From NCBI GenBank assembly GCA_963783045.1, contig CAWAMD010000005.1:1528531-1592530 (forward strand): 64,000 nucleotides of DNA, in the 5' to 3' direction. This document shows, piece after piece, positions 1-9,061 of this stretch. Numbering within the stretch: position 1 is the stretch's first letter; each line of letters begins with the position of its first letter. Below the pieces are notes generated by a model. The model was not told the origin of the DNA. It worked only from the letters and a program-made list of their open reading frames with translations, and searched no databases. The DNA comes from CAWAMD01 sp963783045. Its GTDB lineage: Bacteria > Actinomycetota > Nitriliruptoria > Nitriliruptorales > Nitriliruptoraceae. A program made the translations under genes and the position numbers.

Positions 1-1042
1 GAGCCCGAACCGTGCCCAGTCACGGGGCGTCGCCCACCCGTAGGAGGAGCAGACCAGGCCGCCGGAGGCGTCCGGCTCGAGGATCGCGGAGCGCATCCCG
101 ATCGGGGCGAACACGAGCTCGCGGGGCATCGCCACCCCCATCCCGGCGGCGTCCTGGAGGATGTCGCAGACGATGTTCGTGGTCCCCGAGGAGTACTGCT
201 GGTAGGTCCCGGGGTCGTGCGCGAGCGGCTGGGATGCCGCGAACAGCCCCATGTCCGCGCGGCGGTAGAGCATGTTCGTGATCTCGGTCCCGAGGTCGTA
301 CGTCTCGTCCCACTGCAGTCCCGACACCATGCGCAGCAGGTCGTCGAGCGTGATCGCGCCGCGCGGATCGTCGCCCGACCACATCGGCAGCAGGTGGTCG
401 TCCTCCACGGCGATCGTCCCCTGCTTCACGAGCCGGCCGACCATCGCGTTCGTGATGCTCTTCGTCATCGACCAGCCGAGCTGGCGGGTCTCCGGCCCGA
501 ACCCGTCGGCGTACCGCTCGGCGATGATCCGCCCGCCGTGGACGATCACCACCGCCCGCGTGTTCTTCTCGCGGCCCTGCGGGTCGTCCTCGGCGAAGGC
601 GGCGTCGAGCGCCTGCTCGAGCGCGGCCGTGTCGACGCCGGCGGGCGGCGGGTCGATGCGCTCGCCGGCAGGCCACGGCTCGTCGGCCGGTGCCGGGTCC
701 AGCGCCGGTAGTGGCGCAAGGTCCGGCTCGGCGTCGGCCAGCGTGCACCCGAGCCCTTCGGTGAAGAAGGCCGTGGACCCGAACAGCCCGAGCACGCTGG
801 CATGCGCCCGCCCGTGCTCGGCGTCCACGGAACATCCGCAGCACGGGTACGAGCGGGTTCGGGGGAAGGTCATCGGCCGGCGCGCCCGCCGGCCGCCCCG
901 CGACGAGCCGCACCGCGCAGGCGTTGTGGGCGGCGTAGCCGGTACCGGTCTCGAGCATCGACCGCTCGTACCAGAGCGCCCCGGCGATCAGCGCCCCGAC
1001 CACGACGACGACCCCGACGATCCACTTCCAACGGCGCGACAT
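1..1042 (-). pseudogene. Serine hydrolase (beta-lactamase/6-aminohexanoate-dimer hydrolase type), frameshifted, 3' end outside window
   Basis: The start codon at 1042 opens a protein with an N-terminal membrane anchor (WIVGVVVVVGALIAGALWY) and the family segment TGYAAHNACAVRLVAGRP. After PNPLVPVLR the reading frame is lost. The continuation (VDAEHGRAHASVLGLFGS, then EGLGCTLAD) lies one base out of phase, and deleting one G of the GG at 829-830 restores it. The downstream frame holds the catalytic SxxK motif (SMTK, 460-471) and GLVCSSYGWATPRDWARFG, and runs off the left edge. The family cleaves esters or amides with a serine nucleophile, here tethered outside the membrane. The break is either a real mutation or a base-calling error. 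Confidence in the family is high, in pseudogene status moderate. Confidence 0.75.
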
Positions 1043-1184
1043 GACCACCCCACGACTCACCCGCCCGGTCCCCGGACGGCGGGCGCCCAGTCCGCGCCAC
1101 GCCGCATTGTCGCAGACGACGCGCCGGACCCGGCGTCGGCCTGGCATCCTCGCACGACCGCACCACCCGAGAACGGGAGCCCGC

Positions 1185-2591
1185 ATGGACCGCCTCAGCC
1201 CGCTCGACGCGTCGTTCCTCCACATCGAGGACGACGTGAACCACATGCACATCGGGTCGGTGTCGATCTTCGAGGGGCCGATCCCCCCGCGGGACGCACT
1301 CACCGCGATGATCGCCGGCAAGCTGCCGCTCGTACCCCGCTACCGGCAGCGGATCCGCGAGGTGCCCCTCACCCTCGGACGACCGGTCTGGGTCGCCGAC
1401 CCGCACTTCTCGCTCGACTACCACCTGCGCTTCAGCGCCCTGCCGTCGCCGGGTGGCGTGGCACAGCTGCGCGATCTCACCAGCCGGGTGATGTCCCAGA
1501 AGCTGGATCTCACGAAGCCGCTGTGGGAGATGTGGGCCGTCGAGGGGCTCGAGGACGACCGGTGGGCGCTCGTCTCGAAGGTCCACCACGCCATGGTCGA
1601 CGGCGTGTCCGGCACCGACCTGCTGGCCGTCGTGCTCGACGCCGACCCGACCGCCCAGCCGCCGGAGCCCGAGGACGACTGGGCGCCACCGCCACCGCCC
1701 TCGACGATCGGGCTGGTCGCTGCCTCCGTGCGGGACGCCGTGGTCTCCCCCTTCGAGCAGTGGCGGATCGTGCGGTCCGCCGTCCGCCGCCCCGTGAGGG
1801 CGGCACGGACGCTCGGCGAGAACGTCCGCGGGCTGACCGCGATGCGGGGGCTCGCACGCCCCGGTGCGGCCTCGTCACTCGTCGGCCCGATCGGACCGCA
1901 CCGGCGCTACGCCTGGGCGCAGGCAAGCCTCGACGACGTGCGGGTCGTCCGCTCCGCACTCGGGGGGACCGTCAACGACGTGGTGCTCACGGCGATCACC
2001 GGGGGCTTCCGGGACCTGCTCCTGGCGCAGGGCGAGGACCCGACCGGCCGGTCGCTGCGCAGCCTCATCCCCGTGTCGGTCCGGCGCCCCGACGAGCGCG
2101 GGACCTACAACAACCGGGTATCGGCCATGTTCGCCGAGCTGCCCGTCTCCCTGGACGACCCCGTCGAGCGGCTGGCGTCGATCCGCACGGAGCTGCAGGG
2201 CCTCAAGGAGTCCCACCAGGCCGTCGCCGCGGAGACCCTGACCTCCCTGTCCGGCTTCGCGCCCGCGCTGCTGCTGGCGCTCGGCATGCGGGTCGCGTTC
2301 CGGTCGTTCCAGCGGCTCGGACGCGGTGCCGTCGACACCGTCACGACGAACGTGCCAGGGCCACAGCAGCCGCTGTACGCGCTCGGACGGCAGATGCTGT
2401 CGTCGTACCCGTACGTGCCGCTCGCCAGCCCCGTGCGGGTCGGCGTCGCGATCTTCTCCTACCAGGGGCAGCTGACGTTCGGGATCACCGGCGACCGCGA
2501 CAGCATCGGCAACGTCGCCGTGCTCGCCGACGGCATCGAGGCGAGCCTGGCGGCGCTGGTCGACGCGGCCCGGGCGGTCACTGCGCAGTGA
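1185..2591 (+). CDS. Wax ester synthase / acyl-CoA:diacylglycerol acyltransferase (WS/DGAT)
   Basis: This 468-residue protein has the usual WS/DGAT length and opens with the family hallmark DRLSPLDASFLHIED. The catalytic HHxxxDG motif is present as HHAMVDG at residues 134-140, and the conserved NVPGPQ segment lies near residue 390. The ATG at 1185 is preferred over the longer upstream frame because homology begins there and a GGGAG sequence lies just upstream. The enzyme transfers acyl-CoA to diacylglycerol or fatty alcohol to form storage triacylglycerol or wax ester at the membrane. Its 3' end overlaps the convergent htdX-like gene by 14 bp, which places storage-lipid synthesis beside an acyl-CoA/ACP processing operon. 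Confidence 0.93.
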   Translation: MDRLSPLDASFLHIEDDVNHMHIGSVSIFEGPIPPRDALTAMIAGKLPLVPRYRQRIREVPLTLGRPVWVADPHFSLDYHLRFSALPSPGGVAQLRDLTSRVMSQKLDLTKPLWEMWAVEGLEDDRWALVSKVHHAMVDGVSGTDLLAVVLDADPTAQPPEPEDDWAPPPPPSTIGLVAASVRDAVVSPFEQWRIVRSAVRRPVRAARTLGENVRGLTAMRGLARPGAASSLVGPIGPHRRYAWAQASLDDVRVVRSALGGTVNDVVLTAITGGFRDLLLAQGEDPTGRSLRSLIPVSVRRPDERGTYNNRVSAMFAELPVSLDDPVERLASIRTELQGLKESHQAVAAETLTSLSGFAPALLLALGMRVAFRSFQRLGRGAVDTVTTNVPGPQQPLYALGRQMLSSYPYVPLASPVRVGVAIFSYQGQLTFGITGDRDSIGNVAVLADGIEASLAALVDAARAVTAQ

Positions 2592-3441
2592 GCGCGCCCT
2601 GCAGGTGAGGCTTGCCCTTCGTCGCGCCGTGCAGCGCGAAGCGCCAGCCATCGCCGCGCGACTCGGAGCTGAACACGACCGTCGACGGCACGATCAGGGG
2701 CGCCTTGAACTCGGCCTCCACCGTGAACGCCTCGGGGACGCGCCCCTCGAGCGCCGCCAGGCACCGGGCCTTCGTCCACATGCCGTGGGCGATGTTGCGG
2801 GGGAACCCGAACAGCTTCGCGGTCAGCGGGTAGAGGTGGATCGGGTTGCGGTCACCCGACGCCGCGGCGTAGCGCCGACCGATGTCGCCGGGCACGCGCC
2901 AGAGCGTCTCCGGCGCGGCCAGGTCCGGCTCGACCGACGCGACCGGCGCCGGCTTCTCGGCGGCGTCGCTGCCGCCGCTGCGGCGCAGGTAGGTGCTGAC
3001 GTCCTCCCAGACGGGCTCGCCGCCGACCTCGGCGGTCGCCACCATGTCGAACGCCCGTCCCTTCGGATGATCACGCAGGTTCTCGGCGCGGACCCGGAAC
3101 GTCGGCGTCTCGGTGACGAGCAGCGGCCGGTGCTGCACGATCCGGTTGCGGATGTGCACGAGCCCGACCATGGGGAACGGGAACGACGGGGCGGACATGA
3201 GCTGCACCGCCATCGGGAACGCGACGACGTGCGGGTAGGTGGCCGGCACGGCGTCGCGCAGCCGGAAGCCGCAGACGCGGTCATAGGCGGCGAGGTGGTC
3301 GCGGTCGAACGACGCGTCGCCGAGCACGAGCTCGGTGTCGGGCAGGCGCTGCCCACCGCCGCCCGGCCGCACGGTGGAGAGGGCGGCGCGGGCGTACAGG
3401 CGGGACAGGTTCGGTGGCGCGGACAGCTGGGTCACGGTCAT
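2578..3441 (-). CDS. htdX: MaoC-like (R)-enoyl-CoA/ACP hydratase, HtdX-type
   Basis: This 287-residue double hot-dog protein carries the hydratase-2 motif YAAASGDRNPIH at residues 191-202 followed by FGFPRNIAHGM; Asp197 and His202 are the expected catalytic pair. It is the last gene of a same-strand run fadA2-fabG4-htdX, with 48 bp separating it from fabG4. M. tuberculosis Rv0241c (htdX), Rv0242c (fabG4) and Rv0243 (fadA2) form the same neighbourhood, although fadA2 is on the other strand there. The role inferred is reversible hydration of (R)-3-hydroxyacyl thioesters. The symbol is by homology and synteny only. The end overlaps the wax ester synthase tail-to-tail. Confidence 0.88.
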   Translation of the reverse strand: MTVTQLSAPPNLSRLYARAALSTVRPGGGGQRLPDTELVLGDASFDRDHLAAYDRVCGFRLRDAVPATYPHVVAFPMAVQLMSAPSFPFPMVGLVHIRNRIVQHRPLLVTETPTFRVRAENLRDHPKGRAFDMVATAEVGGEPVWEDVSTYLRRSGGSDAAEKPAPVASVEPDLAAPETLWRVPGDIGRRYAAASGDRNPIHLYPLTAKLFGFPRNIAHGMWTKARCLAALEGRVPEAFTVEAEFKAPLIVPSTVVFSSESRGDGWRFALHGATKGKPHLQGALTAQ

Positions 3442-3489
3442 GCGGGGCTCCTCACGACGGGTGGAGCAGCGGGCGGGGCCGGCCGGGCG

Positions 3490-4863
3490 TCAGGCGCCGA
3501 GCAGACTCTGGCCGCACACGCGCACGACGTTGCCGTTCACCCGCGCCGACGCCGGGTTCGCGAACCAGGCGATGGTCTCGGCCACGTCGACGGGCAGGCC
3601 GCCCTGCGACAGGCTGTTCATGCGGCGGCCGGCCTCGCGGGGACCGATCGGCATCGCGGCGGTCATCTCGGTCTCGATGAACCCGGGCGCGACCGCGTTG
3701 ATCGTGGCGCCCCGCGCAGCGACGGTCGGCGCGAGCGCGCGCACCATGCCGATGATCCCGGCCTTCGAGGTGGCGTAGTTCGTCTGGCCGCGGTTCCCGG
3801 CGATCCCGCTCATGGACGACACGGAGATGATGCGGCCGTTGTCGTTGAGCAGCCCCTCGAGGAGCATGTCGTTGATGCGCTCCTGGGCAGTGAGGTTGAT
3901 GTCGAGGACCATGTCCCACTGGCCCTCGTTCATGCCGACGAGCGTCTTGTCGCGGGTCACGCCGGCGTTGTGGACGAACACGTCGACGCCGCCGTGCCGG
4001 TCGTTGAGGTGCGACGCGATGGTCCGCGGCGCGTCCTCGGCGGTGATGTCGACCTGGAGGGTGGAGCCGCCGATGCGGTTCGCGACCGCGGACAGCTGGT
4101 CGCCCATGGCGGGCAGGTCGAGACAGACGACGTGGGCGCCGTCACGGGCGAGGGTCTCGGCGATCGCCGCGCCGATGCCGCGGGCGGCGCCGGTGACGAC
4201 GGCCACCTTGCCGGCGAGCGGCTGGTCCCAGTCGAGGGAGCCGTCGCCGGCCGCCCCCTTGGCGGTGCCGGCCGAGGCCTCGCCGGTCGTCCCCACCGCG
4301 GCGACCTGGCCGGACACGTAGGCGGAGCGCCCCGACAGGAAGAACCGCAGGGTCGACTCGAGCCCGGCCTCGGCCCCGTCGGCGACGCGGATCAGGTTGG
4401 CCGTCGAGCCGTTGCGCATCTCCTTGCCGGCAGAGCGGGTGAACCCTTCGAGCGCCCGCTGGGCCGTGGCCTCGCGTGCGTCGGTGCAGTCCTCGGGTGG
4501 CGTCCCGAGCACGAGCAGGCGGGCGCTCGAGCCCATCCGCTTCACGGTCGGGTGGAAGAACTCGTAGAGCTCGCGCAGCTGCGACGAGTCGGTGATGCCG
4601 GTCGCGTCGAAGACGAGGGCCGCGTAGCCGTCGCGGGACTCGGCGCCGTCCTCCGGCTGGACGTTGGCGTGGATCTCGTGCAGCGTCGCGAGGATCGCAT
4701 CGGTCAGGCGGCCGCCCTTCGTGGCGCCGACGAGGACGGGGCCCTCGACGACGGGCTGGCCCGGCTCGTAGCGGCGGAGCGGCACGGGGGTCGGCAGCCC
4801 GAAGGTCTGCGCGAGCGGCTTGCCGACGGGCGAGTTGACGAACTGGGTGTAGAGGTCGCTCAT
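3490..4863 (-). CDS. fabG4: High-molecular-weight 3-oxoacyl-[ACP]/CoA reductase (FabG4 type)
   Basis: At 457 residues this is far longer than ordinary FabG (about 250), and it matches the two-domain HMwFabG/FabG4 class. The first 200 residues form a degenerate flavodoxin-like domain that starts MSDLYTQFVNSPVGKPLAQ. The C-terminal SDR domain has the nucleotide-binding TGAARGIG near residue 220, NAG, and the catalytic Ser with YATSK (Tyr363, Lys367). The family reduces 3-oxoacyl thioesters, with NADH preference known for the mycobacterial enzyme. It sits between fadA2 and htdX with gaps of about 50 bp, which implies one transcript. The thiolase, reductase and hydratase together cover three of the four steps of a chain elongation or shortening cycle. 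Confidence 0.92.
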   Translation of the reverse strand: MSDLYTQFVNSPVGKPLAQTFGLPTPVPLRRYEPGQPVVEGPVLVGATKGGRLTDAILATLHEIHANVQPEDGAESRDGYAALVFDATGITDSSQLRELYEFFHPTVKRMGSSARLLVLGTPPEDCTDAREATAQRALEGFTRSAGKEMRNGSTANLIRVADGAEAGLESTLRFFLSGRSAYVSGQVAAVGTTGEASAGTAKGAAGDGSLDWDQPLAGKVAVVTGAARGIGAAIAETLARDGAHVVCLDLPAMGDQLSAVANRIGGSTLQVDITAEDAPRTIASHLNDRHGGVDVFVHNAGVTRDKTLVGMNEGQWDMVLDINLTAQERINDMLLEGLLNDNGRIISVSSMSGIAGNRGQTNYATSKAGIIGMVRALAPTVAARGATINAVAPGFIETEMTAAMPIGPREAGRRMNSLSQGGLPVDVAETIAWFANPASARVNGNVVRVCGQSLLGA

Positions 4864-4912
4864 GTCACATGTCTCCTGGCACAGCAGGCGTGGCGGGTGG
4901 GTGGCGGACGGG

Positions 4913-6190
4913 TCAGCGCTCGAGGATGGCGACGAGCCCGTTCCCGCCGGCGGCGCAGATCGAGATCAGCGCCCGGCCGGAGCCCTTCTCGGCCAGCAGC
5001 TTCGCGGTGGTGGCGACGATGCGCCCACCGGTCGCGGCGAACGGGTGGCCGACCGCGAGCGAGGAGCCGTTCACGTTCAGCTTCGCGGTGTCGATCGAGC
5101 CGAGCGGCGCGTCGAGCCCCAGCCGCTCCTTGCAGTAGGCCGGGTCCTCCCAGGCCTTCAGCGTGGCCAGCACGGTGGACGCGAACGCCTCGTGGATCTC
5201 GTAGTAGTCGAAGTCCTGCAGCGTCAGCCCGGCGTCGTCGAGCATGCGCGGGACCGCGTAGGCGGGTGCCATGAGCAGGCCCTCGTCGCCGTGGACGTAG
5301 TCGACCGCCGCCGACTTCGCGTAGGTCAGGTGGGCGAGGACCGGCAGCTTGCGCTCCTGCGCCCACTCGTCGGTCGCGAGCAGCACCGTCGAGGCACCGT
5401 CGGACAGCGGCGTCGAGTTGCCGGCGGTCATGGTCGCGTCGTCGCCCTTGCCGAAGACGGGCTTCAGCTTCGCGAGCGACTCCATGCTCGAGTCCGGCCG
5501 CATGTTCTGGTCACGGTCGAGGCCGAGGTAGGGCGTCAGCAGGTCGTCGAAGAACCCGCGCTCGTACGCAGCGGCGAGGTTGTGGTGGCTCGCGACGGCG
5601 AGATCGTCCTGCTCCTCGCGGCCGATCCCCCACTCGCGGGCGGTGATGGCGGCGTGCTCGCCCATCGACAGGCCCGTGCGCGGCTCGGCGTTCTGCGGGA
5701 TCTCGGGGACGATCTGGTTCGGGCGCAGCTCACCGAGCAGCTTGACCCGCTCCATGGGCGTCCTGGCCCGGTTGAACTCGAGCAGGACCCGGCGCAGGTC
5801 GTCGTTCAGCGCGATGGGCGCGTCGCTGGTCGTGTCGACCCCGCCGGCGATACCGGCGTCGATCTGACCGAGCGCGATCTTGTTCGCGACGTTCAGCGTG
5901 GCCTCGAGCCCCGTGTCGCAGGCCTTCTGGATGTCGTGGGCCGGGGTGCTGGGCGCCAGCGCGCTGCCGAGCACGCACTCGCGCGTGAGGTTGAAGTCAC
6001 GGGCGTGCTTGAGGACCGCGCCGGCGACGACCTCGCCCATCTCCTCGCCCTGCAGCGCGAAGCGGCTCACCAGGCCGTCGAGCGCGGCCGTCAGCATGTC
6101 CTGGTTGCTCGCCTCGGCGTAGGGGCCGTTGGAGCGTGCGAACGGGATGCGGTTGCCGCCGACGATCGCGGCCGGGCGGATGGTGGCCAT
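4913..6190 (-). CDS. fadA2: Acetyl-CoA acetyltransferase / 3-ketoacyl-CoA thiolase (FadA2/FadI type)
   Basis: The 425-residue protein starts at the ATG at 6190, eight bases after a GGAG Shine-Dalgarno; homology begins at once (MATIRPAAIVGGNRIPFARS). The acylated nucleophile is Cys91 in KACDTGLEAT. The second half holds the substrate loop NVNGSSLAVGHPFAATGGR and the C-terminal active-site block CAAGGNGLVAILER. Thiolases of this class cleave or condense 3-ketoacyl-CoA with CoA/acetyl-CoA. It is the first gene of the fadA2-fabG4-htdX operon, so control of the unit should act in the 180 bp upstream, where overlapping palindromes lie at 6324-6344. Confidence 0.93.
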   Translation of the reverse strand: MATIRPAAIVGGNRIPFARSNGPYAEASNQDMLTAALDGLVSRFALQGEEMGEVVAGAVLKHARDFNLTRECVLGSALAPSTPAHDIQKACDTGLEATLNVANKIALGQIDAGIAGGVDTTSDAPIALNDDLRRVLLEFNRARTPMERVKLLGELRPNQIVPEIPQNAEPRTGLSMGEHAAITAREWGIGREEQDDLAVASHHNLAAAYERGFFDDLLTPYLGLDRDQNMRPDSSMESLAKLKPVFGKGDDATMTAGNSTPLSDGASTVLLATDEWAQERKLPVLAHLTYAKSAAVDYVHGDEGLLMAPAYAVPRMLDDAGLTLQDFDYYEIHEAFASTVLATLKAWEDPAYCKERLGLDAPLGSIDTAKLNVNGSSLAVGHPFAATGGRIVATTAKLLAEKGSGRALISICAAGGNGLVAILER

Positions 6191-6323
6191 ACGAGGTCTC
6201 CTCGTGCAGTAGGTCGATGACGGGTCGGTCGTGCTGCCGGGTCCGGAGTGCAGGCAGGTCGGTCGTGCGGGGAAGTCGGCGGTGGCGCAGCTGGCTCCAC
6301 GGCCGCGACCGCTCGCCCCATTC

Positions 6324-6344
6324 GTAACAGTTACCGCCGGTAAC
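6324..6344. promoter_or_regulatory. Overlapping GTTAC palindromes upstream of fadA2 (candidate operator)
   Basis: Two perfect palindromes share one half-site: GTAAC-A-GTTAC (6324-6334) and GTTACC-GCC-GGTAAC (6330-6344). They lie about 135 bp upstream of the fadA2 start, in the only real intergenic gap of the operon. Such spacing suits two dimers of a TetR-like repressor. The regulator is not identifiable here. Confidence 0.5.
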
Positions 6345-6371
6345 GGGCAACGCCGCAGTGCCCCCGATCGG

Positions 6372-8864
6372 TCACGAACCTGCCCGGGCGCGCCGTCGGA
6401 CGCGCCCGAGGAGCGCCGCGAGCGCGAGCATCGCGACCGCGCCTTGCGCGGCGCCGCCGCCCGTCGTGGGCAGCGTGGCCGGGGCTGCGCTCGGCCGTCC
6501 GCCGCCGGCGGAGCCCCGGGACGGGGACGCGTCGGCGGCAGCCAGCCGGAACCGGACAGTCGTGGCACCGGCCGGCAGCGCGACGATCGCCTGCCCGTCG
6601 GCGACCTCGGCGTCCAGCGGGGCACCGTCACCGTCGACGACCTGCACGCCTTGAGGGAAGGCGCCGAGCAGCGTCACGGTCGTCGGTCCGTCGGTCGTGA
6701 CCTCCACGGCGGCCGACGCGACCGCCGGGGCGGCGGTGTCGATGCGCGCCCGGTCGAGGTCGGCGGTCACCGTCGCGATGTTGGTCAGATCGAGGTGGAG
6801 CGTCGGTGCCGGCGCGGCATCCGGCACGGCGGTCCAGGTCAGCGACCGCGAGGCGTACGGCAGCGGGTCGCTGCCGCCGCCCTGGTCTCGGGCCACCTCC
6901 GGCGCGCCCTGTCCGAACGCGTCCGAGACCGCGTCGACGACGCCGGTCCCGGCGGTGTCCGCACCGTCGCGGACGGTCACGCCGGCGACCCAGTAGGCGT
7001 GGTCGGCGACGAGCCCGAGGTCCGGGTCGTCGCTCGCGGGCAGCAGCCCGAAGGACACGTGCGCCGGGTCGTGGTCGACGCGGGCGTCGCCGAGGAAGTC
7101 CCGACCGCGTCCCCACTCGTCGCGCAGCGCGAGGGCGAGGTGGTCGGACGAGAAGACGTCCTGCTCGTAGCGCAGGCCGGCATCGTCGAAGGCCTGCATG
7201 TGGGTCAGCGCGCTGGACAGCGGCACCAGCTCGTCGGCGCTGCCGTACCAGGCGAGGACCGGCACGTTGCGGAAGGAGGGGACGAGCGGGGTCGTGTCGG
7301 TCGTCGGGTCGACCGTGCCGTCGGTGTAGCCGCCGGTCTGCTCGTTGCCGGCCAGCAGCACGGCACCCTCCTCGGGCGGACCGACGACCGGGAAGGCGCG
7401 GGCGAACAGGTCGGGGTAGCGCCCGACGAGCCGGTAGGTCCCGTACCCGCCCATCGAGTAGCCGGTGATCGTGGTCGCGTCCGGGTCGAGGGCGAACATG
7501 CGGGCGACGGTGGCCCAGACCTCGAACGTGTCGAGCTCGGCGGTGTCGTGGTAGAAGCCGTCCGGCCCGCGCCCCTCGGGGGTGATCGCGATCGAGCCCC
7601 GCTCGTCCGCCAGCTCGGTGTAGGTGTGGGGCGAGGCCGCCTGGAACTGGTTGTAGTTGGCGCCCATCGAGTGCAGCACCACGGTCAGCGGCGTCGGCGT
7701 GTCGGGGTCGACGCCCTCGGGCACGTACAGGCCGTAGGGCTGGATGCGGTTCAGGAACCAGGGACGCTGGTCGGCGACACCCTCGCCGAGGTCGGTCGAG
7801 GCGACGTAGAGCCGGTCCGTGAAGCCGTGGTCGGGGACGTTCGAGCTCGTGTGGCCGGCGGCGAGGGCCCCGAAGTCGACGTCGGCGGCGAAGGCCGAGA
7901 TGTCGCGGGCGGCGAGCGCCTTCGCCTGCGCGTCCTCCCGCCAGGTCCCGTAGGTCGCCGACCGTGACCCGATCGCGTCCGGCGGGGCGACACCCATCGG
8001 CTCGTCGCCGTCGGCCTCGTACCGGAAGGCGACGTTGAACACCGGCGGAGCGCTCGCGGTCGGGTCGCCGCCGGGTGCGGTCGCCGACGGCGTCGGGGCC
8101 GGCGCCACGAAGCCGCCCTGCCCGTCGGCGATCCCGGTGACCGCGTACAGCCGCCAGGCCGCCTCGCCGGGGTCGAGCACGGCGTGCGGGATCCGCAGGT
8201 CGAGCTGGTTGCGTGTGGTGTCGGTCGCGACCGTCACGGGCGTGCCGTCGAGGACGGCCTGCTCCCCGTCGGTGTAGAGCACGTGCTCGAGCCCGAGCTC
8301 GCCGAGGGAGCCGATCCCGTGGCCCCAGTCGTCGACGCCGGTGGTCGTCCGCTCGTCGGCGTCGATCCCGATGGCGACCGCCGTGGCGTCCGGCACCAGC
8401 ATGGTGTTCAGGGTCACCCGGACGGCCAGCGCGTCGGCGCGGTCCTCGACCCGCAGCTCGAGGAGGTCCGCGGCGTCGTAGCCGTAGCGGTCACCGTCGG
8501 TCGGGTAGACGAGGTCGCCGGTCGGTGCCGAGAAGGGCGTGCTGGAGGTGGGCGGGCGGGTGTCCACGGCGGCGCCCACACCGGGCGGTGGCACGGTGTC
8601 GGCGCCGTGGTCGTCGTAGAGGTAGTCGGTGTAGACGAACTCGCCGTCGGTGGCGACCGCGGTCCCCGACACCATCGTCGGCGGCGCGTCCCACCCGTCC
8701 GCGTTGGACAGGACCGGGGTGGTCGCCGGCGGGGCGTACAGCGCGGCGGGGCCGGGCCGCGGCACGGGGGTCGCACCGGTCGGCGCGGCGGCGGCCGGCA
8801 GCGACGCACCCACGACGAGCGCGGCGGCGCAGGAGAGGGCGAGGGCAGGCAGCGGGTGGCGCAC
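6372..8864 (-). CDS. Secreted, LPXTG-anchored alpha/beta hydrolase (PHB-depolymerase/esterase-like) with N-terminal binding domain
   Basis: The chosen start is the GTG at 8864, preceded by GGGGA; it begins a signal peptide (RHPLPALALSCAAALVVGA, then SLPAAAA). Residues about 40-290 look like a beta-rich carbohydrate-binding/glucodextranase C-type module. From about residue 370 an alpha/beta-hydrolase domain begins (YGLYVPEGV, VVLHSMGANYNQF) with the nucleophile elbow GYSMGGYG near residue 470. The C-terminus is a complete sortase signal: LPTTG (6459-6473), a hydrophobic stretch and the basic tail RVRRRARAGS. It is therefore predicted to be covalently attached to the cell wall and to hydrolyse an extracellular ester or polyester. 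The substrate is unknown. It is divergent from the membrane protein at 9062. Confidence 0.82.
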   Translation of the reverse strand: MRHPLPALALSCAAALVVGASLPAAAAPTGATPVPRPGPAALYAPPATTPVLSNADGWDAPPTMVSGTAVATDGEFVYTDYLYDDHGADTVPPPGVGAAVDTRPPTSSTPFSAPTGDLVYPTDGDRYGYDAADLLELRVEDRADALAVRVTLNTMLVPDATAVAIGIDADERTTTGVDDWGHGIGSLGELGLEHVLYTDGEQAVLDGTPVTVATDTTRNQLDLRIPHAVLDPGEAAWRLYAVTGIADGQGGFVAPAPTPSATAPGGDPTASAPPVFNVAFRYEADGDEPMGVAPPDAIGSRSATYGTWREDAQAKALAARDISAFAADVDFGALAAGHTSSNVPDHGFTDRLYVASTDLGEGVADQRPWFLNRIQPYGLYVPEGVDPDTPTPLTVVLHSMGANYNQFQAASPHTYTELADERGSIAITPEGRGPDGFYHDTAELDTFEVWATVARMFALDPDATTITGYSMGGYGTYRLVGRYPDLFARAFPVVGPPEEGAVLLAGNEQTGGYTDGTVDPTTDTTPLVPSFRNVPVLAWYGSADELVPLSSALTHMQAFDDAGLRYEQDVFSSDHLALALRDEWGRGRDFLGDARVDHDPAHVSFGLLPASDDPDLGLVADHAYWVAGVTVRDGADTAGTGVVDAVSDAFGQGAPEVARDQGGGSDPLPYASRSLTWTAVPDAAPAPTLHLDLTNIATVTADLDRARIDTAAPAVASAAVEVTTDGPTTVTLLGAFPQGVQVVDGDGAPLDAEVADGQAIVALPAGATTVRFRLAAADASPSRGSAGGGRPSAAPATLPTTGGGAAQGAVAMLALAALLGRVRRRARAGS

Positions 8865-9061
8865 GTCGGTCCCCGGATCGCATGCGGAGGGTGGCTCACC
8901 GGGCACTTCGCCGTCCGTCGCACCCGTTCCTGCCGTCCGAGCGTCCGGGCGACCGACCGTGGAGGGCCGCTCGGCCCTGTCGCCGGGCACTTGGGGGACG
9001 CAACGATCGGAGGTGCGCCCGACGGCATGGCGTCAGACGGGACGGGACGGAAGGGCAGCCC

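Noticed and set aside
2605..5274. A 2.7-kb open plus-strand frame opposite htdX and fabG4
   Set aside because: It mirrors two well-supported minus-strand genes; its protein is low-complexity Arg/Gly/Asp-rich text with no motif.
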